Made by a program: the position numbers and the translations under genes. Of a DNA stretch of 64,000 nucleotides, positions 12,234-21,734 are shown in pieces; within the stretch, counting starts at the first letter, position 1, and every line of letters begins with the position of its first letter. Location: positions 2,034,851 through 2,098,850 of the forward strand of contig CP137673.1 of assembly GCA_037976565.1 (NCBI GenBank), given 5' to 3'. This stretch comes from Mesocentrotus franciscanus (lineage: Eukaryota > Echinodermata > Echinoidea > Camarodonta > Strongylocentrotidae). The notes beneath the pieces are model-generated. The model saw nothing but the letters and a program-made list of their open reading frames with translations, was not told the origin of the DNA and searched no databases.

Positions 12234-13895
12234 ATGGATCCGGCAAAAGTTTCTGAGCTTATTGATTCAAAATTGAGCCAGTCGCAAAATAAATTGCTAA
12301 CAGACTTGGACGGTTTGATATCTAATAGGTTGAGCAATTTTCACCAGTCTATAAATGACAACCAGAAAGCACTAAGTGATGCACAAGTTGCAAAGATAGA
12401 AGAAATGCACACCGAGAACTTTAAGTTTCAGCGTAAAGGCAACGAAGAGCAGCATAAAGTGAATGTGAAAATTCATAGGAAACTGAAAGAGGCCGAGCAT
12501 TGTCTCAACGAATCCAATGATACGTCAGGAGCTGTCGCAGGTGCGAAGGACAAAATCGTCGAAGGTATAGACTTAGTTGAAAAAAGACAGAAATTGATAA
12601 AAATGGCGGACAGTTCGCCATTAGGATGGAAGTTGGTTGCCGAATATGAGAGGAACACATTGGCCGATAATTCAGAAGATGAAAAGCGCATGATGAAAGC
12701 AGAAACGAGAGCAGGGAGGAAGGGCAAGAAAGGAAAGAAAATAGCGCCGAGGCGTTTTCAACCTTATGGCGGGAGCAAGGCATCGTGGCGTCCCAACGTC
12801 AAGGAGCAGGAGATTTACACCACATCTATTCGTCATGGTGCTGGAGGATCTTCGGATGAGCGCAAGAAGCCGGGGCTTTGTTTTTCATGCGGGAAACCGG
12901 GACACTGGAGGAATGAGTGTCAAGCCAGGGCAAGCAGAGATCAGATAAGTGATTTTGTATTGATTCATGATGATATGGGAAAAGAATCAAAGCTCTCAGA
13001 GAATATGAGAGGAAAAGGATACAAAAATACTGATGATGAAATTGCAAGTTCTGGAAATAAGAAAGCTTCTCCTGTCGGGAGGCTGAAACAAAATTGGGAT
13101 ACATGGTCCAACTTTGGGGCTAGTAAAGAGATTTTGGATGTTGTCGAAAACGGATATAAACTACCGTTGCATACTTTGCCAGTTAGCAAAGAGCTTCATA
13201 ATAACAGGTCGTCATTGATCCATTCAGATTTCGTTAAGGATGAAATTAATAAGTTATTAGAAAAAGGTTGTGTATCTGAAGTAGAATCAAGACCCACAGT
13301 GGTAAATCCCTTGACAGTTTCTGATAAAAAAGGTAAACGCAGGCTTGTATTGGATTGTAGGCATATCAACCCGCATTTGTACAAGAATAAGTTTAAGTAC
13401 GAGGATGCATCAGTTGGTAAGGACACTTTCCAAAAGGGGGACTATGTTTGTACTTTTGATTTGAAGTCAGCATACCATCACATAGAAATATTCGAAGGGC
13501 ACAGGCAATATCTTGGTTTTGCTTGGGATTTTGAGGGTCAAACAAGATACTTTCAATTCAATGTATTACCCTTTGAAATTTCCACTGCCGGTTACATCTT
13601 TACAAAGGTGACCAGGGTTCCAGTAACATACTGGAGATCACAGGGGAAAAGGGTGGTCATGTTTCTTGACGATGGTATCGCAGGATGCAGTAACATAGAC
13701 GAAGCTAATGAGGTTAGCGAGACGATTAGGTCTGATTTGGGCAAGCTTGGTTTTATTCTTGCTGAAGACAAGTGTGAATGGATGCCCCAAAATGAGGCGA
13801 TTTGGTTGGGATTGTCTTGGAATTTCATAGATGGGGTGGTAAAATTACAAAGGAAAGGATGTGTAAATGCAAACAATCTATCCAAAGTATTCTAG
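12234..13895 (+). CDS. Gag-like/reverse transcriptase ORF of the DIRS-type element
   Basis: A 553-codon frame starts at ATG 12234. The N-terminal part (about 1-110) is polar and coiled-coil-like. Residues 140-200 are basic, and a CCHC zinc knuckle (CFSCGKPGHWRNEC) occupies 216-229, marking a nucleocapsid-like function. The reverse transcriptase starts at about residue 310, with KRRLVLDCRHIN, then CTFDLKSAYHHIEI (first catalytic Asp), LPFEISTAGYIFTKV, and FLDDGIAG at 477-484 (the catalytic DD pair). Near 13845 the frame is lost by a net -1 shift and homology continues in the frame of 13802-14449; the last 15 or so residues are therefore spurious. Gag and RT share one frame here, whereas many DIRS elements keep them separate. 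Confidence 0.9.
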   Translation: MDPAKVSELIDSKLSQSQNKLLTDLDGLISNRLSNFHQSINDNQKALSDAQVAKIEEMHTENFKFQRKGNEEQHKVNVKIHRKLKEAEHCLNESNDTSGAVAGAKDKIVEGIDLVEKRQKLIKMADSSPLGWKLVAEYERNTLADNSEDEKRMMKAETRAGRKGKKGKKIAPRRFQPYGGSKASWRPNVKEQEIYTTSIRHGAGGSSDERKKPGLCFSCGKPGHWRNECQARASRDQISDFVLIHDDMGKESKLSENMRGKGYKNTDDEIASSGNKKASPVGRLKQNWDTWSNFGASKEILDVVENGYKLPLHTLPVSKELHNNRSSLIHSDFVKDEINKLLEKGCVSEVESRPTVVNPLTVSDKKGKRRLVLDCRHINPHLYKNKFKYEDASVGKDTFQKGDYVCTFDLKSAYHHIEIFEGHRQYLGFAWDFEGQTRYFQFNVLPFEISTAGYIFTKVTRVPVTYWRSQGKRVVMFLDDGIAGCSNIDEANEVSETIRSDLGKLGFILAEDKCEWMPQNEAIWLGLSWNFIDGVVKLQRKGCVNANNLSKVF

Positions 13896-14960
13896 TGAAA
13901 GCAAATAGAGGGAAGAGATTAATCCCAGTGCGGGATTTAGCAGGAATTGCTGGGCAGATCATATCTATGCAGCCCGCTGTGGGTTCGATGGTTCAATTGA
14001 AGACAAGAGATGTTTTCAAGTGCATTAATAGTCGGGCATCGTGGAATGCGCCAGTATTACTGTCGGATGAAGCAGAAAAAGAGCTAATTTTTTGGTACAA
14101 GAACATGGATAGATTTAATGGCATACCCATTTCACAAATGAAGTCGTGTAATTTCAATATGTTTACTGATGCTTCAGGTACAGGTTATGGAGCGTTCATT
14201 TGTGAGGATTTAAACCTGGAAGTGGTTGGCTCTTGGAGAGAGTTTGAATCAAAATACAGTTCTTCATGGAGAGAGATGGAAGCTCTAAATAGAGCTCTGA
14301 AATCACTTGGACCATGCCTGGAAGGGCATAATATTCGTTGTTATACGGATAATAGAAATGTCACAAGTATTGTGCAAAAAGGCAGTAAAACGGACAATTG
14401 CAGGAGATTGCGATTGATATTCACCAGACATGCGAGGTTTACCATTTAGGTATAGACGTAGTATGGATTCCAAGGAACGGAATAAGAGGGCAGATAGTCT
14501 TAGCAGAATATCAGACAGTGATGATTGGTGTATTAGTTCAACATTTTTTGATTTTTTAGATCGAAAATGGGGACCACACACATTCGACAGATTTGCTTGT
14601 GACTATAACACAAAGTGTGCACAATTTAATTCAAGATGGGGTTGTCCAACATCAAAAGGGGTCGATGCATTTAAGCAGACGTGGAGTAATGATGTTAATT
14701 GGTGGGTACCCCCACCTCGATTGGCAGCGAGAGTTATCGATAAAGCGATACAGGAGAAGGCCGCAGGCACTCTAATCGTGCCGCAGTGGAAATCTGCACC
14801 TTATTGGCCAAAAATTTCACAAGGAGAGAAATTTAAGCCGTTTGTCAGGGAGTATTTCATATTTTCCTGTAATGAAGTAGAGAAGGGGAGAGGGAATAAT
14901 GGTATTTTCGGTTCTCCGAAACATGGGTTCACAATGTTAGCTGTGAAATTTCAATTTTAG
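13802..14960 (+). CDS. RT end, RNase H and methyltransferase-like segment (two frame breaks)
   Basis: This continues the polymerase. The RT thumb region (VRDLAGIAGQIISMQPAVG) is followed by an RNase H whose acidic residues are visible in FTDASGTGYGAF, in SSWREMEALNRAL and in CYTDNRN. The frame shifts by net -1 near 14395 and again near 14470; between them a third frame holds the expected WIPRN motif. Then comes RADSLSRISDSDDW and a segment with WGPHTFDRFA, FNSRWG, GVDAFKQTW, WWVPPPR and GTLIVPQWKSAPYWP. This resembles the Dam-like N6-adenine methyltransferase domain of DIRS and PAT elements, with PPPR in place of DPPY, so catalysis is doubtful. Confidence 0.8.
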
Positions 14961-14962
14961 AC

Positions 14963-15990
14963 ATGGTTTTTGTTTTAACAGGTTTAGGTCTACGCAAGGC
15001 GGTTTCAGATGAAGTAGAGGCATCGGGAGCAGTTACCAGCAAGCTTCGGAAACTATCAGATAGCATGGCATCTCATCTGGTGCATTCGAGAAGTGATGGG
15101 ACTGTTAACAAGTATTATTCAACATTTAAGAGATGGGAAACATTTATTACCACAGAGGGTGGCAGAGCGATTCCGGCTGAGCCTATTCATATAGCTTTAT
15201 ACCTGACGAGTTTGATCGACGGAGGGAAATCTCCAAGTGTCATTCAAGGTGCATTGTATGCTATCAAATGGTTTCATAATTTGAGAGGTTATCAAGACCC
15301 TACAGCTAATAATTTTGTAATAAATATTGTTGAAGCAGCTAAGAGGGAAAACGTTAAGAAAGTGTCTAAAAGGACATTTTGTCGAATGAGCAGATTATTA
15401 ATCTTTGCGACAAACATTCTGATACTCATGATGTTCTTGTTCTTCGTGATTTAGCATTCATTATTCTTTGCTTTAGTGGATTTTTTAGATTCGATGAGGC
15501 CAGATCTTTAAAATGCAGTGATATCAGTTTTTATGATGATCATATGTCCGTACACATTTCAAAGAGTAAGACAGATCAGTACAGAAAAGGAGATGATGTA
15601 GTTATTTGTAAAGGGAGGACAAATGCTTGTCCTATTAGCATTGTTAAGAGGTATATGGAGTTTGCAGGGATAGATCCGAAATCAGATCAATTTTTATTTA
15701 AACCCGCATATGCAAATAAGGGAAGAAAGTTTCTGATACACAAGAATAAGCAAATGAGCTATACGAGAACACGTGAAACAGTTGTCGCTCGTCTCAAGGA
15801 GGTAAGCGGTGATTTAAACATTGGTCTCCATTCTTTGAGGGCAAGTGGAGCCACGGCAGCTGCCAGGGCAAAAGTAAATGACAGAGTATGGAAAAGGCAT
15901 GGTAGATGGAAAGGGGAAAAAGCGAAGGATGGTTATGTGGAAGATAGTTTAGAGGACAGGCTCACTGTATCTCAAGCTTTAAATTTGTAA
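14963..15990 (+). CDS. Tyrosine recombinase of the DIRS-type element (one frame break)
   Basis: The enzyme predicted to integrate the circular intermediate. The N-terminal SAM-like DNA-binding part is in the frame from ATG 14963 (TVNKYYSTFKRWETFI, GYQDPTANN). A net -1 shift near 15375, next to TTTT, moves homology to the frame of 15379-15990. In that frame the catalytic set is visible: Arg37 in SGFFRFDEA, His151 and Arg154 in GLHSLRASG, His174 and Trp177 in RHGRWKG, and Tyr186 in KDGYV. The set is complete, so only the frameshift argues against activity. The stop is TAA at 15988-15990. Confidence 0.9.
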
Positions 15991-16331
15991 TATGTTTTAC
16001 TAGTGATGTATACAGTATAAAACTAGTGACTGACGTAAAGATATGTTTGAACAAACTATGTACAAGGATACGTGATATTGTGTTAAATTAATTAAACGTT
16101 TCAAGATTATTTCAGGAACACACTATTGCCAGCGATATTTGCATAGGTCAAAAAGAGTGCATATTTCCTTCAAAATAAAAGGAAAAAAAAAAGTTTGATT
16201 CTGTTTCATTACAAGTCAGCATAATCACAATGGTGTAAATAAGATCGAGAAGATAGAGATTGGTTTTTATTTTCTATTTTATCTCGGATTGAGGTTTAGT
16301 CAAATCTTTTCCCCTTCTTTGTAGTATCCTA

Positions 16332-16449
16332 TAGTAGCTCGGCAGGCTATATCCCAAAATAGTGTATATTTTGTTATTTTGTCAGAGTGACATCTGGATG
16401 TGATGGTTGCTATGGGTGATATTATGTGGTAAACGATGTTAGGATGAAC
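16332..16449 (+). repeat. Split direct repeat B1
   Basis: 118 bp, identical to B2 (16991-17108). It abuts A2 directly; the B1/A2 junction corresponds to the closed end of the predicted circular intermediate. Confidence 0.95.
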
Positions 16450-16671
16450 ATGTATTTGCCAGCGTTACATCGTATAGCTGGCAAATGTTGTTTATACGGC
16501 AATAAGTGGTGAACACTAATTGTTCTCCGGCATGCGTGACGGAATTATTCAATTCCGTTGCGTCGAAGGTGTTTCATTTGAATATGAAAAGAGGGGATGC
16601 GAGATAAGGGTGTGGTGTTGTAGGGGAAGTCATTCTAGCTTTCCAAGGACCGCACACTAGCACTTTTTTAA
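16450..16671 (+). repeat. Split direct repeat A2
   Basis: 222 bp, the internal copy of A1. It is separated from B2 by about 320 bp of unique sequence. Confidence 0.95.
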
Positions 16672-16990
16672 TATGGAGTTCTTTTTAAAGAGTGAATTAA
16701 AAATGATAATTGGTAGGAGACGTTGTTGCATCAAAGTTTAAGTTGCGGTGGCCATAGGGTCTTTTCAGAGTTTAGTGCTGATTCAGTTTTATCTGTTTTT
16801 TTAAACCCGGGCATAATTAGGGTTAGGGCATAACAGTTTAATTAGTTATGATTTCACATGATTAATGTTAAGAGGTATAAAAACATTATATATGTATGAT
16901 TCTCAGACAGAATTTGTTAGAAGTTGTTTTCATACTTTGAAAAATGAAAGTGTTGATAATTTATGTGAAATAAATGCCGTATCTACGTGC

Positions 16991-17108
16991 TAGTAGCTCG
17001 GCAGGCTATATCCCAAAATAGTGTATATTTTGTTATTTTGTCAGAGTGACATCTGGATGTGATGGTTGCTATGGGTGATATTATGTGGTAAACGATGTTA
17101 GGATGAAC
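16991..17108 (+). repeat. Split direct repeat B2
   Basis: 118 bp, identical to B1. It defines the 3' end of the element (...GGATGAAC), after which host sequence resumes. Confidence 0.95.
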
Positions 17109-17916
17109 TGCAGATTTTCTTCTGCCTCGAAACGTTTTTGCTCATTACACCACTGCCCCTGAAAGGTGAGCCCCCTGGAATGTTCTCTCTTCCCCCAATC
17201 CCAAACTCCTTCCGGCGCGCCTGGCTATCAAGTATGAACTAAATGGAAGAAAAAAACAGAAACAAAAAACAGGAAGAGATATAATTGGTTAGGAGAAACA
17301 CCCTCCCAGTTAATGTCGTGACTGCCCCATCTGTCGGAGCCTTACCTCTCCAATTGACAAGAGGCTGCAGCAGCTAGATCCAATACTGGTTTTACTTGCA
17401 CCTTGTAAATTATTGGTACATGAACCCTTCCCTTACCACACACTATGTCAACGTTCTGCAAGAATCTTCAAAGTTGAAGGAAGCAGACTACACCAAAGAA
17501 GAAGTTTCACCTAACTTGAAGTATTTATTTCATCTCTCTCTCTCTCTCTCTCTCTCCCTCCCTCCCTCCCTCTCTCTCTCTCTGTAATGGTGCATAGTAT
17601 TTGCAGGAGGACAGTTGGAGTCCATTGATTGTGACACAAAACAAATGACTCTCGATGAAGTGGCTCTAGCTCCTGCAGCTTATCAGGTAATAAGTGATTC
17701 TATGCATTAACCTATCATGATGCACCTTTAAAACACATTTTCACACTTAACCAATACAATTATTTGTAACAGGTGAATGAAATACTTTGTAACGAGGCAC
17801 TTAACAAAGATTTGTACATTAAATTCGATTACATTACGAAAAATGTCCTATTATTTTAGTGAGGTTAGGCTGAATAACCGTATAGAATGTACAAGCTGAA
17901 CTAGCTTCCAAGAGGA
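17109..17916. other. Intergenic, CT microsatellite
   Basis: No gene seen. It holds a CT-rich microsatellite at 17535-17583. A short frame at 17396-17587 runs into the microsatellite and shows no domain. Confidence 0.6.
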
Positions 17917-18135
17917 GGCGCTGTGGCTCAGTGGTAGAGCAGTGGTCTCATAACCAGGAGGTCCCGGGTTCGAAACCAAGTTGATGCGCTAGTGCCCTTT
18001 GGTAAGGCATTAATACTCATTATCAAGTCCCTCGGAGAGGACTTGAAGCCATCGGTCCCCTGGCTGCTTACTTACAAGCATATACATGCTTTCTTAGCAG
18101 TTAGGTAAAACAAACAAAGAAAGAAATATAAAATA
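17917..18135 (+). mobile_element. tRNA-derived SINE
   Basis: The head carries an RNA polymerase III box A (TGGCTCAGTGG, 17924-17934) and box B (GGTTCGAAACC, 17967-17977) with a CAT anticodon-like triplet between. An unrelated body of about 120 bp follows and then an A-rich tail (AAACAAACAAAGAAAG). The acceptor stem does not pair and the sequence continues past the tRNA end, so this is a SINE and not a tRNA gene. Confidence 0.85.
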
Positions 18136-18395
18136 AGGCATAACCAGCCTGCCTACATTCCTACTTATATGTAAATGTGCCTCAACAGAATAACCAAGTG
18201 ACGAAGCCAGCCTACATATTTTTATACAATTTTTTTGAAATCTGGTGAATAGGATAACTATGAAATTGAATTTTCTTATTCACACCATGAGGCCATCTAT
18301 ACAACCTTCTATGTGTATGTATATTTAATTTCTCAGGTATTTGTACTGCTTGTATTATTCTTCATATAAAAATACTGACTGGAGGAATTCTTGAT

Positions 18396-18506
18396 ATCAT
18401 TTTGAAGCGCAATTTTGTCAGGGCTTCATCATTACACCATATCACAGACACTGATAACACGTAGGGCCATGCATCTAAGATTTAACATTGTCAAACCATG
18501 CCTTTA
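18396..18506 (+). repeat. Dispersed repeat (copy also at 47610-47724)
   Basis: About 110 bp, containing ACACCATATCACAGACACTG and AACACGTAGGGCCA, that recurs in the LITAF gene intron with roughly 85-90% identity. Confidence 0.8.
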
Positions 18507-18713
18507 ACGGGGGAGGGAATGGGGGAATAGACACACACAAAATCTCTCAAGTTTACTTAATATTTTTGATCATATATATATATGAAAATGTTTTCTAAAC
18601 AGTTTATTTTATTATCAATGTAGGCCTACAATGTATCCAGTTGTGTTAAGAATGATTTGTACAATATGTATTTGATTGGAGAGAAAATAATAAAAATATC
18701 TTTATTTAAAAAA

Positions 18714-19080
18714 AGTGTGTGTGTGTGTGTGTGTGTGTGCGAGGGTTGTGTGTGTGTATGAGGTACGAGATGTTAGGCAGGATGTGAGGAAAACTGTGTG
18801 TTTACCCCTTTCAAAATTCTCTCTCTCTCTATTTGATCTATCTCCCCCGTTCAATCTTACATTGCTCCCCCACTCTCACTCAAACACTCACCCACACACT
18901 CGCTCTTTCTCTCTCTCCTCAGTCTCTCTCTCTCTCTCTCTCTCTCTTTATCTATCTTTCTGCTTCCATTTTCCCCTTGCTCTCATATGTCTTTCCTCTC
19001 CACCTTCTCCACATTCTATTTCTTTCAATAGTTTCTTTCTTTCTCTCTTTCTCTTTCTCCCTCCTCTCCTTTTCTCTCCA
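18714..19080. repeat. GT microsatellite and long CT-rich low-complexity tract
   Basis: A TG run (18714-18738) is followed by a CT-rich tract with several CTCTCTCT runs. Open frames on both strands are low-complexity artefacts. Confidence 0.9.
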
Positions 19081-20687
19081 TGTCTTTCGACCTACATGAT
19101 GGATGAAGAAATGGAAATAAACATGTAGATAATCGATATAGATGTATAATAGTATGTAAAAATGTAGGCGAACGTGAGAGAAAGAGGAAGAGAAAGAGAG
19201 GAAGTCTTTGGGAAGGAGAGTGGAAAAGAGAGTGAACATTAGAGAGAAATCTATGAAGTTTAATCTAAAGAGATAGAAAGATAGAGAGGAATCAGACAGA
19301 ACAATGTTGATGTATACAGAAACGGGACATTTCAGCTGAAAGATGTCATATGACTTGATTTTAATCAGGGAGGATTAGGCAATGGATGACACTGGATAAT
19401 ATTTCTCATATAAATGCGTTCTAACGTATGAAATTCGTTAATAAGCTTTTATCCCGCAAATATAGATAGATGTGATAAGTTAGACCACCACCCCCACCCG
19501 CCAAGGCCTGACGGAGATAACAGACTAACATTGAATGTATGATGTATTTACTCTATATAACCCTTCCTTTGTGGGTCGAAAACTACAAATATCCTGTCTC
19601 CTCAGTAAATACCTCCAATAAGATACAAACAAATGTTAGGTTTCAGTATAATTATAGTCCTATATGACAGTTTATATCTCTGTTTACATTGGAAATTAGA
19701 TTTTCTTTTTTTGTAAGGCATAATGGTGAAATAGCGCTTACATTGGTTGGAATTTGAATAGTCATAACATACCCTTGGGCAATATGTATGAGAGAAAAGA
19801 GATTGTGAAAAATATCATGTACCTAAATGTAATCAAACAAGTTGTCATCTATTCATGACAAGAAGAAAAATTATGAAATTGAATTGCAATGTCAGATGAT
19901 TGAGTTAAGTCCATTTAGTCCCAGGTGTGCAAGTGTTTGCTTTTGAATCTCCAATACAAGATGCCACGTTCCTGTAAGATAAGGAAGATGTCTATTGGTT
20001 ATCGTGTCACGACAATCATGTCTCCACTCCATACTCATTGGTATTCCAGACATTATTCACATCGTATAGTGATTCATTAATAACACTTTTTCAAATAATT
20101 ATTTGTCATTTTTTGTTTGAAGAAGCTTTCATTATTAGGTCTCGAAGTAGGCCTACTTAACAGTTGTGATCGTTTTGTGCATGTTACACTTTTAATCGAG
20201 GGAACGAAGTAAGCGAATTTGGAAAGAAAAATCATGCAATAACGATCGAGAAAAAATGGCATTATTTTCCTAATTTAGTAGGTCAGTCACATGTGATGTG
20301 CTCAACGGTACAGAAATAAATGGTCATTAATACATATGTTTTGGCAGGGGGGCAATTGCTTGCCTCTGACACTAAAATCCCTCGATATTTATGCCGCAGA
20401 GGTACTTGCTTCCCTTTCCCACCCTATGGTTATACTAGTGGTTCCGACCATGCTTTTCGATTTTTTTAGTGTATAATTGTTTGAAAGAACGTGATTTAAG
20501 GATACAAGTCACTATTGTATGCTTGACAGAGTCCAACACACCAACATTTCGAACGAATATCAGTGGGTCCATATATAGCGACCATAATGGTTTACACGTA
20601 CATGGTTGCCTAGAATGTAAACTATTTTACATCTCTCACTTGTTAAATATAAACAAAGAGCAAAACATCATAAAGGCTTACTATATA
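19081..20687. other. Intergenic, no gene seen
   Basis: AT-rich, with no coding exon, RNA gene or clear element. A GA-rich run at 19170-19230 partly mirrors the preceding CT tract. Confidence 0.5.
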
Positions 20688-20697
20688 TTTATTTATT
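20688..20697 (-). terminator. Candidate polyadenylation signals of the cysteine-rich peptide gene
   Basis: Two overlapping AATAAA motifs on - lie about 240 bp after the stop codon at 20932. Confidence 0.5.
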
Positions 20698-20931
20698 TAT
20701 CAACTAATCATGCTAGAAATCAATTTTGGGGGGCCTTATAACAAAACCGTACATGGCTTGAAATCTATAACTCCATCAGTAAATTCACATCATTAAAAAC
20801 TCACGTCGCCATAATACCAACACAACTTTTGTCTCATTGCAAATGTCATGTATGTGCTGATTATTGATTCCTATCGCTCACGATGACTTAGAGTCATTGC
20901 AAGAACATCATGAGAGTAATACTTACTATCT

Positions 20932-21734
20932 TTAGGAACAACCGTATGCAAAGCCCAAGTAGCACTTGCAAATTTTGCCTTTATAGCTGCATCTCCAAGT
21001 CGCCCACTGTGAAGAATTTCAAAATTTGAGGACAAAGTAGAAATGTGGTACGGATGTGTCATTCCACAGTTTTTACTTTTAAAAAAGAAGCATAACTAAC
21101 ACCAAAATGTATACATTCTCTTTTTTAATTCAATCATCGATTTGCAAAATGCAGTTTATTAATGTACATTGATTTCTGTGATTAATTTCATGTCATAATT
21201 GTTTATATTGATTGTTCTGTTGGAAATAAAAATGAAACTGAAACTGAAAACTGATGTAATGCGACTGATACAAGAACAATTTATTTTTTAATCATGTCTT
21301 TTGCTGAATAAATTTTACGGATGACATTGGTTTGATTATTTATTTTGATGTAATGATATCTTTATACTAGTTGTGAAATCACGGGGAATGAAATGCCATG
21401 TTAAAATAGACAAAAGCAGATGCTACATTAAAGATGGCCTATAGTTAAGATCTGGCCCCCGTAACACAAAGGTTTGCAATTAATTGCACATAAAATCAAA
21501 TCATTCTTTCACCCAGTCTTATGAATTTATAATTAAATGTGAATTCCAAATTTTATTTGCTTACGAGAAAAAAATTCTCATCTACATTCGCCATGTCACC
21601 ATCACTTGTGAGAGACTCGATGTCTAACTCGTTGTCACGTTCATTCCCAGAGTCCGTAAAAGCACTCGCCGCGCCTATGAGAGCGATGAGAAGAAGCAGG
21701 GCGATAATGGTCTTCGATGCCATGATGAGCTCAG
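20932..21734 (-). CDS. Secreted cysteine-rich peptide precursor, antimicrobial-peptide-like
   Basis: Unnamed gene on -. Exon 2 (21734-21565) follows a TTTAAG acceptor; ATG is at 21723. It encodes a signal peptide of about 21 residues (hydrophobic IIALLLLIALIG core, AASA cleavage site) and an acidic propeptide rich in Asp and Glu, ending at a GTAAGC donor in phase 0. Exon 3 (21006-20932) begins after TTCTTCACAG in phase 0 and encodes 24 residues with two Trp and four Cys in the order C-x6-C-x-C-x7-C, net positive, then TAA. The precursor totals 77 residues. Signal, acidic pro-part and short cationic Cys-rich end is the layout of echinoderm antimicrobial peptides (strongylocins, starfish CrAMP). 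No dibasic site separates pro and mature parts, so processing is unclear and a missed exon is possible. I did not recognise a specific family member. Confidence 0.65.

Larger units (their letters stand above)
11979..17108 (+). mobile_element. DIRS-order tyrosine-recombinase retrotransposon (PAT/Ngaro-type), nearly complete
   Basis: The element has split direct repeats in the order A1 (11979-12199), ORFs, B1 (16332-16449), A2 (16450-16671), B2 (16991-17108). Such elements reverse-transcribe RNA, pass through a circular DNA intermediate, and integrate with a tyrosine recombinase instead of a DDE integrase. Visible domains are a CCHC zinc knuckle, reverse transcriptase, RNase H, a Dam-like methyltransferase-like segment and a tyrosine recombinase. 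No target-site duplication is seen, as expected. The methyltransferase-like segment favours PAT over Ngaro. Four net -1 frame breaks interrupt the ORFs although the repeat pairs are nearly identical. Confidence 0.9.

Noticed and set aside
17917..17989. Possible functional tRNA-Met (CAT anticodon)
   Set aside because: Box A and B are good, but the acceptor and T stems do not pair and a SINE body with A-rich tail follows.
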